From NCBI GenBank assembly GCA_046290435.1, contig JBKAGO010000010.1, positions 1 to 37,801 on the forward strand: DNA of 37,801 bases, written 5' to 3'. The DNA is from CAVQUE01 sp046290435. Its GTDB lineage: Bacteria; Actinomycetota; Acidimicrobiia; Acidimicrobiales; UBA8592. Made by a program: the position numbers and the translations under genes. This document shows positions 30,552-37,550 of this stretch, one piece after another. Within the stretch, counting starts at the first letter, position 1, and each line of letters opens with the position of its first letter. The notes beneath the pieces were generated by a model that had not been told where the DNA came from, ran no database searches, and saw only the letters and a list, made by a program, of their open reading frames with translations.

Positions 30552-31160
30552 ATGGCATATACTATTGGCGTCCAGATGTGCGAGGCGGAGATCCGTGAAC
30601 TCGGCGTGCTCTCCGGTCTGCGCTCGGAAGGCTTCAACGCACGGCCGCTTCTCGAGCTGACAGAGTCAGGAATTGGCTTCGATGTCCTCATTCTCGGCGA
30701 GCCTGACCTCCGTGAACTGAGCTCTCGAGCCAACTATTCAGGGGTTGGAATCCGCCCTACTGTCGTGTTGGGAAACGCTGCACCGGCGGAGATCAGGCCC
30801 ATCCTCGATATGGGGGCGTCGGCCATCATCGATCCAGAGATCAGCGTGGCGGGCCTTGCGAACCTGTTGCGCTATATTGCGGAGGTCGAGCGGCCCATTG
30901 GCATCCTTCCACTTGATTCTCTCATGCACATTCGAGGGTGCCTCGAGGACTTGCCCACGGCAATTGGCGTGGAGGATCAGGAACTCTTGCGACTGCTGAC
31001 GACCTTTACAATTGAAGAAGCTGGCAGATCAATGGGCTACTCGCGGCGCCAGATCCAACGGCGATTCAAGGACTTACGAAAACGCTTGGGACTCAATAGT
31101 CATTTGCATGCCGTGGTTGCTGCAGTTCGTTGGGGATTGGCGGAAGGCCGCCAAGACTGA
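30552..31160 (+). CDS. LuxR-type HTH regulator with degenerate receiver-like domain
   Basis: The 202-residue protein has an N-terminal alpha/beta domain (about 1-115; strands TIGVQMC, VLILGEPD, TVVLGNA and SAIIDPE) laid out like a response-regulator receiver. The phosphorylated Asp position reads Gly/Glu (LILGEPDL), so it should not work as a classical phospho-receiver. The C-terminal region carries a LuxR/FixJ-type HTH: FTIEEAGRSMGYSRRQIQRRFKDLRKRLGL, ending AVVAAVRWGLAEG. The codons are clearly richer in A/T than in neighbouring operons. A TATAGACT element at 30506-30513 is a possible -10 box with no good -35. The gene is convergent with the lipoprotein gene at 31246. Targets are unknown. 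Confidence 0.72.
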   Translation: MAYTIGVQMCEAEIRELGVLSGLRSEGFNARPLLELTESGIGFDVLILGEPDLRELSSRANYSGVGIRPTVVLGNAAPAEIRPILDMGASAIIDPEISVAGLANLLRYIAEVERPIGILPLDSLMHIRGCLEDLPTAIGVEDQELLRLLTTFTIEEAGRSMGYSRRQIQRRFKDLRKRLGLNSHLHAVVAAVRWGLAEGRQD

Positions 31161-31245
31161 TCGCTCCGCATGTGCGGTCCTGGCCAGTGGACCTGGATCG
31201 ATCAATCAGCCCGCCGGGGCAAGGGCCGTCTACCCTCGGTGGTGC

Positions 31246-32019
31246 TCAACGGGTGTCGCGCAAGCCTTCGGCGATCCTCTTGCTCAACTCGAGTGCCTGC
31301 TCTGACGAGACCTCAACCAGCTGCGATGGGCTGTCGTATGGCTTCTCGATCACGACCGTCACGAGCAAACCGGGTTCCGGGCTGGAGGCCCAGGTCACGG
31401 CCTGGACGAAGTGGGGTGAACGGCGATAGCCCTGCTCGAGTCGAGGGTCGCCGCTTGCTGATGTAATCTCGAGGTCTTCGGCCAGGGAGTTCCAGGCGGG
31501 GCGAGTGGCCGACTGTATGTGAACGCTGACCAACTCCTTGTCCTTCGATATGTACTCAGCGCGCACGACTTCGAGCGGAGGGAGTTCAGGCGCCTTGAAA
31601 GGGGGCTCGATGACGTCCACTCGAGCTGCGCCAAGTTCGAGCCCGGGCAAGACGCTGGAGTCTTGCACTGCTTCTTCGACAATCGGCAAGAACTCATCTA
31701 TCGCTGTCGTGGCCTCGGCTGGTACATCAACCTGTGGACCTGAGGAGTCAAGAGCACCCGCTTCGACGGCTGGCCCTCGAAGGCCGGCAGTGCTGCTATT
31801 GCTCTGAGTCGGTCGCGGCGAACTCGGAGTTGCGCCTGCAGGTGCCTCGACGGCGTTCGAATCAGGCTCGTCGGCGATGCCCTCGCCTTGATCTCCTTGA
31901 CTCGTGAAACTGACGCTCACTTCGTCTGTTGGGTTGACTTCACCGCAGGCTGCGAATGTGATTCCAGCGAAGAGGACTGCGCCGATACCAAACACCGCCC
32001 TGGAACGATGGATAACCAT
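31246..32019 (-). CDS. Hypothetical lipoprotein
   Basis: The 257-residue precursor has a short signal (MVIHRSRAVF then GIGAVLFAGITF) and the lipobox TFAAC with Cys25. A long low-complexity linker rich in Ser, Thr, Pro, Glu and Ala (about 30-95) follows, then a folded part (about 100-257: IVEEAVQDSSVLPGL, VVRAEYISKDKELVSVHIQSAT, LLVTVVIEKPYD). I do not recognise the folded domain. An AAGGAG site 6-7 bases before the ATG is one of the best in the window. The gene lies 59 bases behind the secreted PG-binding-domain gene on the same strand, so the two probably form one transcript. G+C is visibly lower than in the flanking operons. Confidence 0.65.
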   Translation of the reverse strand: MVIHRSRAVFGIGAVLFAGITFAACGEVNPTDEVSVSFTSQGDQGEGIADEPDSNAVEAPAGATPSSPRPTQSNSSTAGLRGPAVEAGALDSSGPQVDVPAEATTAIDEFLPIVEEAVQDSSVLPGLELGAARVDVIEPPFKAPELPPLEVVRAEYISKDKELVSVHIQSATRPAWNSLAEDLEITSASGDPRLEQGYRRSPHFVQAVTWASSPEPGLLVTVVIEKPYDSPSQLVEVSSEQALELSKRIAEGLRDTR

Positions 32020-32078
32020 TAACTACTCCTTGTATTGCGACTGCGATCAGGTTCCGGTGCGGCCGGTTGGTGCTACGG

Positions 32079-32672
32079 CTAGTCGAAGTAGCAAACGAAA
32101 TCCGGTCCAGCTCGGTGCATGCGTTTGGGCGAGTTGCCAACGCTCCAGTCGCAGTCTTGAGGCACGCCAGTGAATTTGCGGTTCTTGACGTACCATCGGT
32201 GACCGTTCGTTCCGCAATTGTGTCGTTGGGAATGGTCGGCGTAGCCAGGAGAGCTGTACCAGTGCGAGATGCAATTGTATGGAGCTGGGTAACTGGCCGT
32301 TGTGATGGCAAAAAGTTCCTCGCGATACTCCCCCCAGGTCATCGAGCCGACGATGCCATCACTGGTGAGACCCCTCGACGCCTGGAAGGACTGGACTCCG
32401 GAGAGGGTCCCCGAGCCGTACCTCGCCTTCAAAGCGCCAGCAGGGAAGCCGAGCCCTTTGTTGATGCGCTGAATGGCAAGCACCATATAGCCCAGGTCCT
32501 CGCAGCCACTGGAGACGGTGTAGTTGTCAGACCAAGTGTTTCCGTCTGCCCAGTTGTCTCCTGAACATGCCGCGGCGGTCGAGGTTCCAGTCGACAGCAC
32601 AAGCACGCTCGCCGCCACGGATAGAACGACAGCAGTCGAAATGTTCTTGAATAACCTGCGATGTGATGTCAC
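32079..32672 (-). CDS. Secreted protein with peptidoglycan-binding domain
   Basis: The 197-residue precursor has a signal peptide (about 1-35: KNISTAVVLSVAASVLVLS then TSTAAA). A PG_binding_1-type helical domain follows (about 57-115: GYMVLAIQRINKGLGFPAGALKARYGSGTLSGVQSFQASRGLTSDGIVGSMTWGEY). A C-terminal Cys- and aromatic-rich region (about 120-197: YNCISHWYSS, HNCGTNGHRWYV, DCDWSV, FVCYF) may be disulfide-bonded. No catalytic domain is recognised, so it could be a wall-bound effector, inhibitor or adhesin. The GTG at 32672 has a G-run 4-5 bases upstream. It is the upstream partner of the lipoprotein gene. Confidence 0.7.
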   Translation of the reverse strand: MTSHRRLFKNISTAVVLSVAASVLVLSTGTSTAAACSGDNWADGNTWSDNYTVSSGCEDLGYMVLAIQRINKGLGFPAGALKARYGSGTLSGVQSFQASRGLTSDGIVGSMTWGEYREELFAITTASYPAPYNCISHWYSSPGYADHSQRHNCGTNGHRWYVKNRKFTGVPQDCDWSVGNSPKRMHRAGPDFVCYFD

Positions 32673-32754
32673 CGTACCCCCCGATACTTGTGCCGCCGAA
32701 TTGCCCCGGCAAGAGCATTTCTGGTGTGGAGGTGGGCTGGCAACGTCGAGCTGA

Positions 32755-32771
32755 TGACGCCTGAAGCGTCA
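32755..32771. other. Short hairpin at the end of the A+T-richer region
   Basis: TGACGC-CTGAA-GCGTCA forms a 6-bp stem. It lies in the 193-base space between the DUF3179 gene's stop and the secreted-protein gene's start (both minus strand). No T-run follows on either strand, so a terminator function is doubtful. I see no gene in 32673-32865. Confidence 0.25.
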
Positions 32772-32865
32772 CTGCTTCGCCCCGTGGTTCGCTGCAAGCA
32801 TCCGCTGGCATGACGTCAGACGCTTGTTCGCCGGGACTCTTCGGCGATCTCGGGCCGCAGCGCTG

Positions 32866-34275
32866 TCAGGGCATCCAGAGTTCGGTGTCGGGATGGAACT
32901 GGCTCCAGGCGAACCAGAACGCCTGGTGACTGGCGATTGCGTCACCGTCGACCTCGGCGGCCAGGCCGTCGCCGACGGCAACCAGCGTGATGCCCTCGGC
33001 TTCGACCTCCTCGCCTGCGGCGAGCGCTTCCCGAGCGGCAGCGGCGGGGAAACCGACGGGCGTGCCGTCTGCGGTGATGACCCCGACCACCTGCTCCTGC
33101 ACGGGCAGGCGGTCGTCCGCGTTCCCGATCGGGAAGATCGGGCCGTCGTCGTCGCGGCCGCGCAGGGGATCGAGGTCGTAGCTGCGGCCGATGCCGCCGT
33201 CCTCGGCGACGATGCGCGTCGTCGGGTGGGTTTCTCGCCAGTCGGCCCAGGTCGTCGTCACCACCGTCGCCTGCGGCAGCACCACACCGGCCTCACGGAG
33301 CGGGCCGTTGACGGCCTCTCCGGTGAAGGTGTCGAAGACGCTGCGCGAGTCGAGGTCGTACATGACCTTGTTGGATCGCGACAGCAGACCCGAGGTCCGC
33401 AGTACCGGCGGGCGGTCGACACCGTCGACCTCGCCCGGCACCACGTCGGTGAAGAACGCCTGGGCCGAGCCGCACAGCGTGCAGTAGGGGATACCCAACC
33501 GCCGCCCCCCGATGGTCATGTTGACCATCTCGTGGACCTCCATGATGTTGCGGGGGAAGGCCACGGTCTCACCGTCGATCTCGATGCCGAACACCACTGC
33601 GTCGTCTGGGTACCAGCCGCCCTCGTCGGCAGGGGTCAGGGCGGGATCGTCGAGCGCCGGGATGCACCCGGTGGGGCAGCGCTCGGGGTCGCCGAGCTGT
33701 CGATCGTCGATGGGGACGCCGCCCCAGGACAGCAGCCGGTAGTCGATCGCCGCGTCGGGGTCGGCGAACACGAAACTCCATCGGGGGTCGGTTGCGGTGA
33801 ACAGTGCGCCTTTGTGTTCCCGGTAGCCGGGATAGTCCGGCAGGTCCCATGCGATCAGCAGATCGGTCAGGGCGCCCCAGGACCGCTGCCGGTCGAGCGT
33901 CTGGCCGGTGAGGGCCTCGGCTGCGGCGACCATCGGTTCGGACTGTGGGGTTCCCTGCACGAACCGCAACAGATCCGACAGGAACCACGCGGCACGCACG
34001 TCGCCCGCCTCGGCGATCGCGGCAAAGGGTTCGGCGCCGAACCCGAGTTCGAGCGAGTTCAACACGCCCCGGATGGCTTCGTCGGCAGCGGGTGGGAGAT
34101 CGCCGTCGGCCACATCGAGCGGCGCTGCCGGGAAGCTGCGTGGTGTCGGCACCGGCGACGGTGAGGCAGGCGGGGCATCGGCAGCGGCCGGCTCGTCGTT
34201 GTCGCCGCTGCAGGCTGCGGCGACGAGCGCGAGCGCGAGGAGGATGGAGATCAACTTGGTGGGCGCCGTGGTCAT
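32866..34275 (-). CDS. DUF3179-domain lipoprotein
   Basis: The 469-residue precursor has a signal with lipobox LVAAAC (Cys22) and a Pro/Ala-rich spacer. The DUF3179 domain follows: LLSWGGVPIDDRQ, then DDAVVFGIEIDGETVAFP, MEVHEMVNMTIGGRRLGIPYCTLCGSAQAFF, and SNKVMYDLDSRSVFDTFTGEAVNGPL. The PYCxLCG Cys pair and the HEMVN motif are the hallmarks of this family. The family occurs as exported proteins of unknown function in bacteria and archaea. The ATG at 34275 is preferred (signal peptide start); a GTG two codons earlier is an alternative. It lies 68 bases after the HTTM gene on the same strand. Confidence 0.86.
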   Translation of the reverse strand: MTTAPTKLISILLALALVAAACSGDNDEPAAADAPPASPSPVPTPRSFPAAPLDVADGDLPPAADEAIRGVLNSLELGFGAEPFAAIAEAGDVRAAWFLSDLLRFVQGTPQSEPMVAAAEALTGQTLDRQRSWGALTDLLIAWDLPDYPGYREHKGALFTATDPRWSFVFADPDAAIDYRLLSWGGVPIDDRQLGDPERCPTGCIPALDDPALTPADEGGWYPDDAVVFGIEIDGETVAFPRNIMEVHEMVNMTIGGRRLGIPYCTLCGSAQAFFTDVVPGEVDGVDRPPVLRTSGLLSRSNKVMYDLDSRSVFDTFTGEAVNGPLREAGVVLPQATVVTTTWADWRETHPTTRIVAEDGGIGRSYDLDPLRGRDDDGPIFPIGNADDRLPVQEQVVGVITADGTPVGFPAAAAREALAAGEEVEAEGITLVAVGDGLAAEVDGDAIASHQAFWFAWSQFHPDTELWMP

Positions 34276-34343
34276 GGACACCCAACGCCGCCGTGGCCCT
34301 CGCGGTTCCGATGTTCGGGCCGCATTACCGAGCCACCACTGGA

Positions 34344-35285
34344 TCAACCGATGACCGGAGGCTGACCGCCCGGTCGCAGGTTCGTGCCGGCCGCACGGTC
34401 GCGTCGGGTGCTGCGCCGCGATGGCAGCGCAGCCTGGACCCGGCGACGGAGCGGGTCGAGCCGCTCGACTGCGACCATCGACGCGAAAGCGACACCGGTC
34501 AGCTGGTACGGGAACAGGATGGCCATGAACGCCAGGATCCCGAGGTGGAACCCCCAGGCGCCGATCACCCACGCCGTCCGCCATCTACCCCCGAGCAGGG
34601 CCACCGGTGCGCCGAGCTCGATCACCAGGGTCGCCAGCGCGATCGGCGTCCACAGCCAGGCGTAGCCGACCAGCCATCCTCCGATGGGGGAGTGGATGTC
34701 GCCCAGCAGGATCTTGCGGACGTTGTCGTAGGCGACCTGGCTGCGGATGACCTCACCCGACAACCAGTCGAGCCCGCCGATGTCGAGCTTCGCCCAGCCC
34801 GCGAGCACGTAGGTGACGACGGTGGCGATCGACATCAGCTGCAACGGCCAGCCCGACACCCGGTCGCCGGAACCTGTCCCGGTCAGCGCCGCTGCGGCCA
34901 GGACCCCGAGGTGGACGACCAGCAGGTTCTCGGTGTGGAAGACCTGGCCCCAGCAGTTGCTGTAGGTGATCACGGCCAGGGCGGCGATCGCGGCGACGAC
35001 GGGTGCCACGACGGGCAGGCGTCCGAGGGTCGTGGCGACGGTGGAGGCGACGGCGATGACCCAGCCGATCATCACGAGCGCTGGCGGCAGGGGAGTGTCG
35101 AGCCAGAACCAGACACCGATCGGCTCGAACCGGCGGTCCGGCAGGCGGGACACGTCGAGGATGTAGGTGACGCGCACAACCAGCCACACCGCGGCGTAGG
35201 CGCACACCACACGCCGGACGAGGTCGAGGCGCCGAGCGGGCACGTCGGCGAAGAACCACCTGTCGAGTCGTGCCGCCGGAGTCAC
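34344..35285 (-). CDS. HTTM-domain membrane protein (vitamin K-dependent carboxylase-like)
   Basis: The 313-residue polytopic protein has the HTTM (horizontally transferred transmembrane) layout. An N-terminal basic segment (ARLDRWFFADVPARRLDLVRRVVCAYAAVWLVVRV) is followed by paired helices and the conserved NCWGQVFHTENLLVVHLGVLAAAAL. Helix pairs follow around VTYVLAGWAKLDIGGLDWLSG, and the end motif is WVIGAWGFHLGILAFMAILFPYQLTG. The eukaryotic relative is gamma-glutamyl carboxylase; bacterial members are uncharacterised. The GTG at 35285 overlaps the stop of the small gene upstream (GTGA), so the two are coupled. The carboxylase catalytic lysine cannot be placed with confidence. Confidence 0.78.
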   Translation of the reverse strand: MTPAARLDRWFFADVPARRLDLVRRVVCAYAAVWLVVRVTYILDVSRLPDRRFEPIGVWFWLDTPLPPALVMIGWVIAVASTVATTLGRLPVVAPVVAAIAALAVITYSNCWGQVFHTENLLVVHLGVLAAAALTGTGSGDRVSGWPLQLMSIATVVTYVLAGWAKLDIGGLDWLSGEVIRSQVAYDNVRKILLGDIHSPIGGWLVGYAWLWTPIALATLVIELGAPVALLGGRWRTAWVIGAWGFHLGILAFMAILFPYQLTGVAFASMVAVERLDPLRRRVQAALPSRRSTRRDRAAGTNLRPGGQPPVIG

Positions 35286-35704
35286 GGGACAGGACAGCGG
35301 GCGTGCACCCGACGCTCGATGGGCTCGGTCCTGCCGTCGAACCAGGCGATGGTGTCGTAGCGCTCGGTGACGACCTCGACGGCGACGGCTCGATCGGAGA
35401 TGCGTTCGGCGATCTCCGCGCAGAGCTCGTCGGTCGTGTCGGTCTCGATTGCTCGGCGAACGGTCGCCGCTGCCTGGATCACCTGATCGGTCCCGCTGAT
35501 GGTGTGAGGCGAGAGCCGGACGAACGCACCGGCGGCGTCCACTCCGACGGCGCTGCGGAACGTCGTCTCGGTCGGACGCGCTGCGGCGAACATCGGGTAG
35601 TTCGAGAGCGGGAAGCTGTCGCGGCCTGCCGGCGCAGGCCACACCAGTGCCACCACCAGGGCGGTTGCGAGGACGGCGATCATCTGGCGCCGACGTGTGC
35701 CCAT
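35282..35704 (-). CDS. Small exported or membrane-anchored protein coupled to the HTTM gene
   Basis: The 140-residue protein has a basic start (MGTRRRQM), one hydrophobic segment (about 9-24) and then a short extracytoplasmic domain. That domain includes FPLSNYPMFAAARPTETTFRS and a Glu/Arg-rich helix (ELCAEIAERISDRAVAVEVVTERY). SNYPMF motifs of this kind are seen in small partners of HTTM proteins. I do not know a named family. The TAGGCT box 7 bases before the ATG suggests leaderless expression. Its stop overlaps the HTTM GTG. Confidence 0.62.
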   Translation of the reverse strand: MGTRRRQMIAVLATALVVALVWPAPAGRDSFPLSNYPMFAAARPTETTFRSAVGVDAAGAFVRLSPHTISGTDQVIQAAATVRRAIETDTTDELCAEIAERISDRAVAVEVVTERYDTIAWFDGRTEPIERRVHARCPVP

Positions 35705-35711
35705 CTGCGCG

Positions 35712-35717
35712 AGCCTA
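35712..35717 (-). promoter_or_regulatory. -10 box (TAGGCT on minus strand), probable leaderless promoter
   Basis: On the minus strand TAGGCT is followed by 7 bases and the ATG at 35704. Only 18 bases separate the two divergent starts (35704 and 35723), so this box also lies just before the plus-strand gene. Confidence 0.5.
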
Positions 35718-35722
35718 GGGAC

Positions 35723-36997
35723 ATGACCTCCGCCCCGCCATCGCCCCGGCGTCCTCCCGGCCGCCGCGTCGGGTTCGCGGTCGTGGCGTGGCTGGTGGTG
35801 GCGGCGCTCGTGCGGCTCGTCATCGCGCAGCCCGAGCGCTGTCCCGACGTCGACACGGCCCAGGTCACCGACGCGTCGGTCGCCGCGGTGGACTGGTTGG
35901 TCCGGAACCAGAACCCGGCGGGCGACTGGCTCTACCGCTACGACCGCACCAGCGGCCGTGACCTCGGCGACTACAACGAGGTCCGCCACGGCGGCGTGAT
36001 CATGTCGCTGTACCAGGCGGCACGGCTGCTGCCTTCGCCAGCTGCGGATCAGGCGTTGGCATCGGCCGATGCCGGTGTCGCCTGGGTGTCGACCCGGACG
36101 CGACCGGCCGCCGGCGGCGTGGCCTTCGGCAGCGACTCTCGGGTGCGCACCGGTGCGACGGCGTTGCTGGTCGCCGGTCTGCTCGAGCGTCGGGCCGCAA
36201 CCGGGTCGCCCGCCTACGACGACGACCTGCTGGCCTACGGGCGGTTCCTGGTCGCAACGGTCGAGCCCTCGGGTGCTGTCCTCGCGACCTGGGACGACCG
36301 GGCCGGTGCGTTCGTCCCCGGCGACTACTCGCCGTTCTTCACCGGCGAGATCTTCTGGGCGCTGGCGATGCTCGACGCGGCGTTCCCGGACGAGGGCTTC
36401 GGTCCGGTCGCCGATCGGGTGTCGACCTACCTCGCCACCGAGCGCGACGAGGCCGAGGACCGGTTCCCGCCGGTCGCCGACCACTGGGCGGGGTACGGCT
36501 TGGCGCAGCTCCATGTCAACCGCGGCCTCACCGATGCCGAGGCGGGCTATCTCGATCGGTTGACCGACCTGTTCGGGCCCCAGGTCCGCTACGAGTCGCA
36601 GCGGACGAACTCGACGTTCAGCTACCTGACCCGGGGACGTCAGACGCTCGGCGCAGGTCTCGGCACCATCGGTGAGGGGCTCGGCTCGATGTGGACGGTT
36701 GTCGTCGATGACCCGCGGGTCGAGCATCTCGCCGACGACATCGAAGAACGCACCCGCTGTGTCGCCGGGATGCTCGTCGAACGCCAGGTCGACGCCGCCG
36801 AAGCCGCGCAGGGCCCGGATCCGGGTCGCAGCGAGGGGGCGTGGTTCCAGTTCGGCATCACCCAGATGGACGATCAGCAACACGCGCTGTCGGCGCTGTT
36901 GTTGACGCTGCCGATGCTCGAGGGCGAGCCGGGCGGTGCGGCGGCGGGGCCGAGTTCGACAGCGGGTGCGGACCTCGACGAGGGTGATCGCCCATGA
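35723..36997 (+). CDS. Membrane-anchored alpha/alpha-barrel-like protein of unknown function
   Basis: The 424-residue protein starts with a basic, Pro-rich segment and one hydrophobic helix (about 14-34: RRVGFAVVAWLVVAALVRLVIA). The outside part reads as repeated helix pairs of an alpha/alpha toroid. Examples are AVDWLVRNQNPAGDWLYRYDRTSG, YNEVRHGGVIMSLYQAARL, TGATALLVAGLLERR, PFFTGEIFWALAMLDAAFP and DHWAGYGLAQLHVNRGLTDAE. This fold is shared by six-hairpin glycosidases, C5-epimerases and terpene cyclases. The RHGG and DHWAGY motifs suggest a carbohydrate-active member, but I cannot name it. A two-Cys pair (RCPDVD; RCVAGM) could form a disulfide. The ATG at 35723 gives the only signal-type start. 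It is coupled to the next gene by an ATGA overlap. Confidence 0.66.
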   Translation: MTSAPPSPRRPPGRRVGFAVVAWLVVAALVRLVIAQPERCPDVDTAQVTDASVAAVDWLVRNQNPAGDWLYRYDRTSGRDLGDYNEVRHGGVIMSLYQAARLLPSPAADQALASADAGVAWVSTRTRPAAGGVAFGSDSRVRTGATALLVAGLLERRAATGSPAYDDDLLAYGRFLVATVEPSGAVLATWDDRAGAFVPGDYSPFFTGEIFWALAMLDAAFPDEGFGPVADRVSTYLATERDEAEDRFPPVADHWAGYGLAQLHVNRGLTDAEAGYLDRLTDLFGPQVRYESQRTNSTFSYLTRGRQTLGAGLGTIGEGLGSMWTVVVDDPRVEHLADDIEERTRCVAGMLVERQVDAAEAAQGPDPGRSEGAWFQFGITQMDDQQHALSALLLTLPMLEGEPGGAAAGPSSTAGADLDEGDRP

Positions 36998-37527
36998 CGG
37001 TGTTGATGGCATTCCTGGCGACGATGCTGGCGGTCAACCCGCCGCGGCGGGCACTCGAGCTCGACCCCCGTCCGCGTCCCGACGCCGCTGCGCTGGGCGC
37101 AGCCGCTGTCCTGGCGGTTGTCGTGGTCGTCGCCTGGGTGTCGGATCCGCTCCTGTCGGCGCTCGACGTGAGCGACCCCAATTGGCGGATCGCCGCCGGT
37201 CTCGTGCTCGCCGCCCGCGGCCTCGTCGATCTCGTCCTGGCGCCGAAGCCGTTCCCCGAGGGCTGGTCGGGGAGAGGCGAGGCATTGATCCCGGTCGCGT
37301 TCCCGGTGCTGCTGCGACCCGAGGTCGCCGCGATCGGCCTGGCCGCCGGTACCGATCAGGGGGTGGTGGTCGCCGGAGCCGCCGCCGCGGTCGCCCTGGC
37401 CGCTGCGGTGGCGGCCACGACCTGGTGGACGAAGCAGGCGCCGGCCCGCGCCGTCGCCGGCGTGATCAGCGCCGCAGCCGCGGCCGTCGGCATCACCTTG
37501 ATGGTCCAGGGCGTCCTCGACCTCTGA
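36994..37527 (+). CDS. Small polytopic membrane protein, MarC-like
   Basis: The 177-residue protein has about five hydrophobic segments. MTVLMAFLATMLAVNPPRRALELD and the later ALIPVAFPVLLRPEVAAIGLAAG resemble the first and central repeats of MarC-type integral membrane proteins, in which NP and GP motifs line the path. MarC proteins are about 210 residues, so this one is short. Ala/Val-rich helices (AAAAVALAAAVAATTWW) make similarity searches unreliable. The ATG overlaps the stop of the alpha/alpha-barrel gene. Transport or permeability functions are inferred only from the family. Confidence 0.5.
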   Translation: MTVLMAFLATMLAVNPPRRALELDPRPRPDAAALGAAAVLAVVVVVAWVSDPLLSALDVSDPNWRIAAGLVLAARGLVDLVLAPKPFPEGWSGRGEALIPVAFPVLLRPEVAAIGLAAGTDQGVVVAGAAAAVALAAAVAATTWWTKQAPARAVAGVISAAAAAVGITLMVQGVLDL

Positions 37528-37550
37528 GTCGTAGGCCGCCCGGCCGGGGC

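Noticed and set aside
30407..30598. Small plus-strand ORF upstream of the LuxR-type regulator
   Set aside because: No ribosome site, no recognisable sequence, and it overlaps the regulator gene in another frame.
30345..32828. Shared 8-mer CGCTTGTT at 30345-30352 and 32821-32828, as possible target duplication of the A+T-richer region
   Set aside because: An 8-bp match between two windows of about 100 bases is not improbable by chance, and no recombinase or transposase gene is present.
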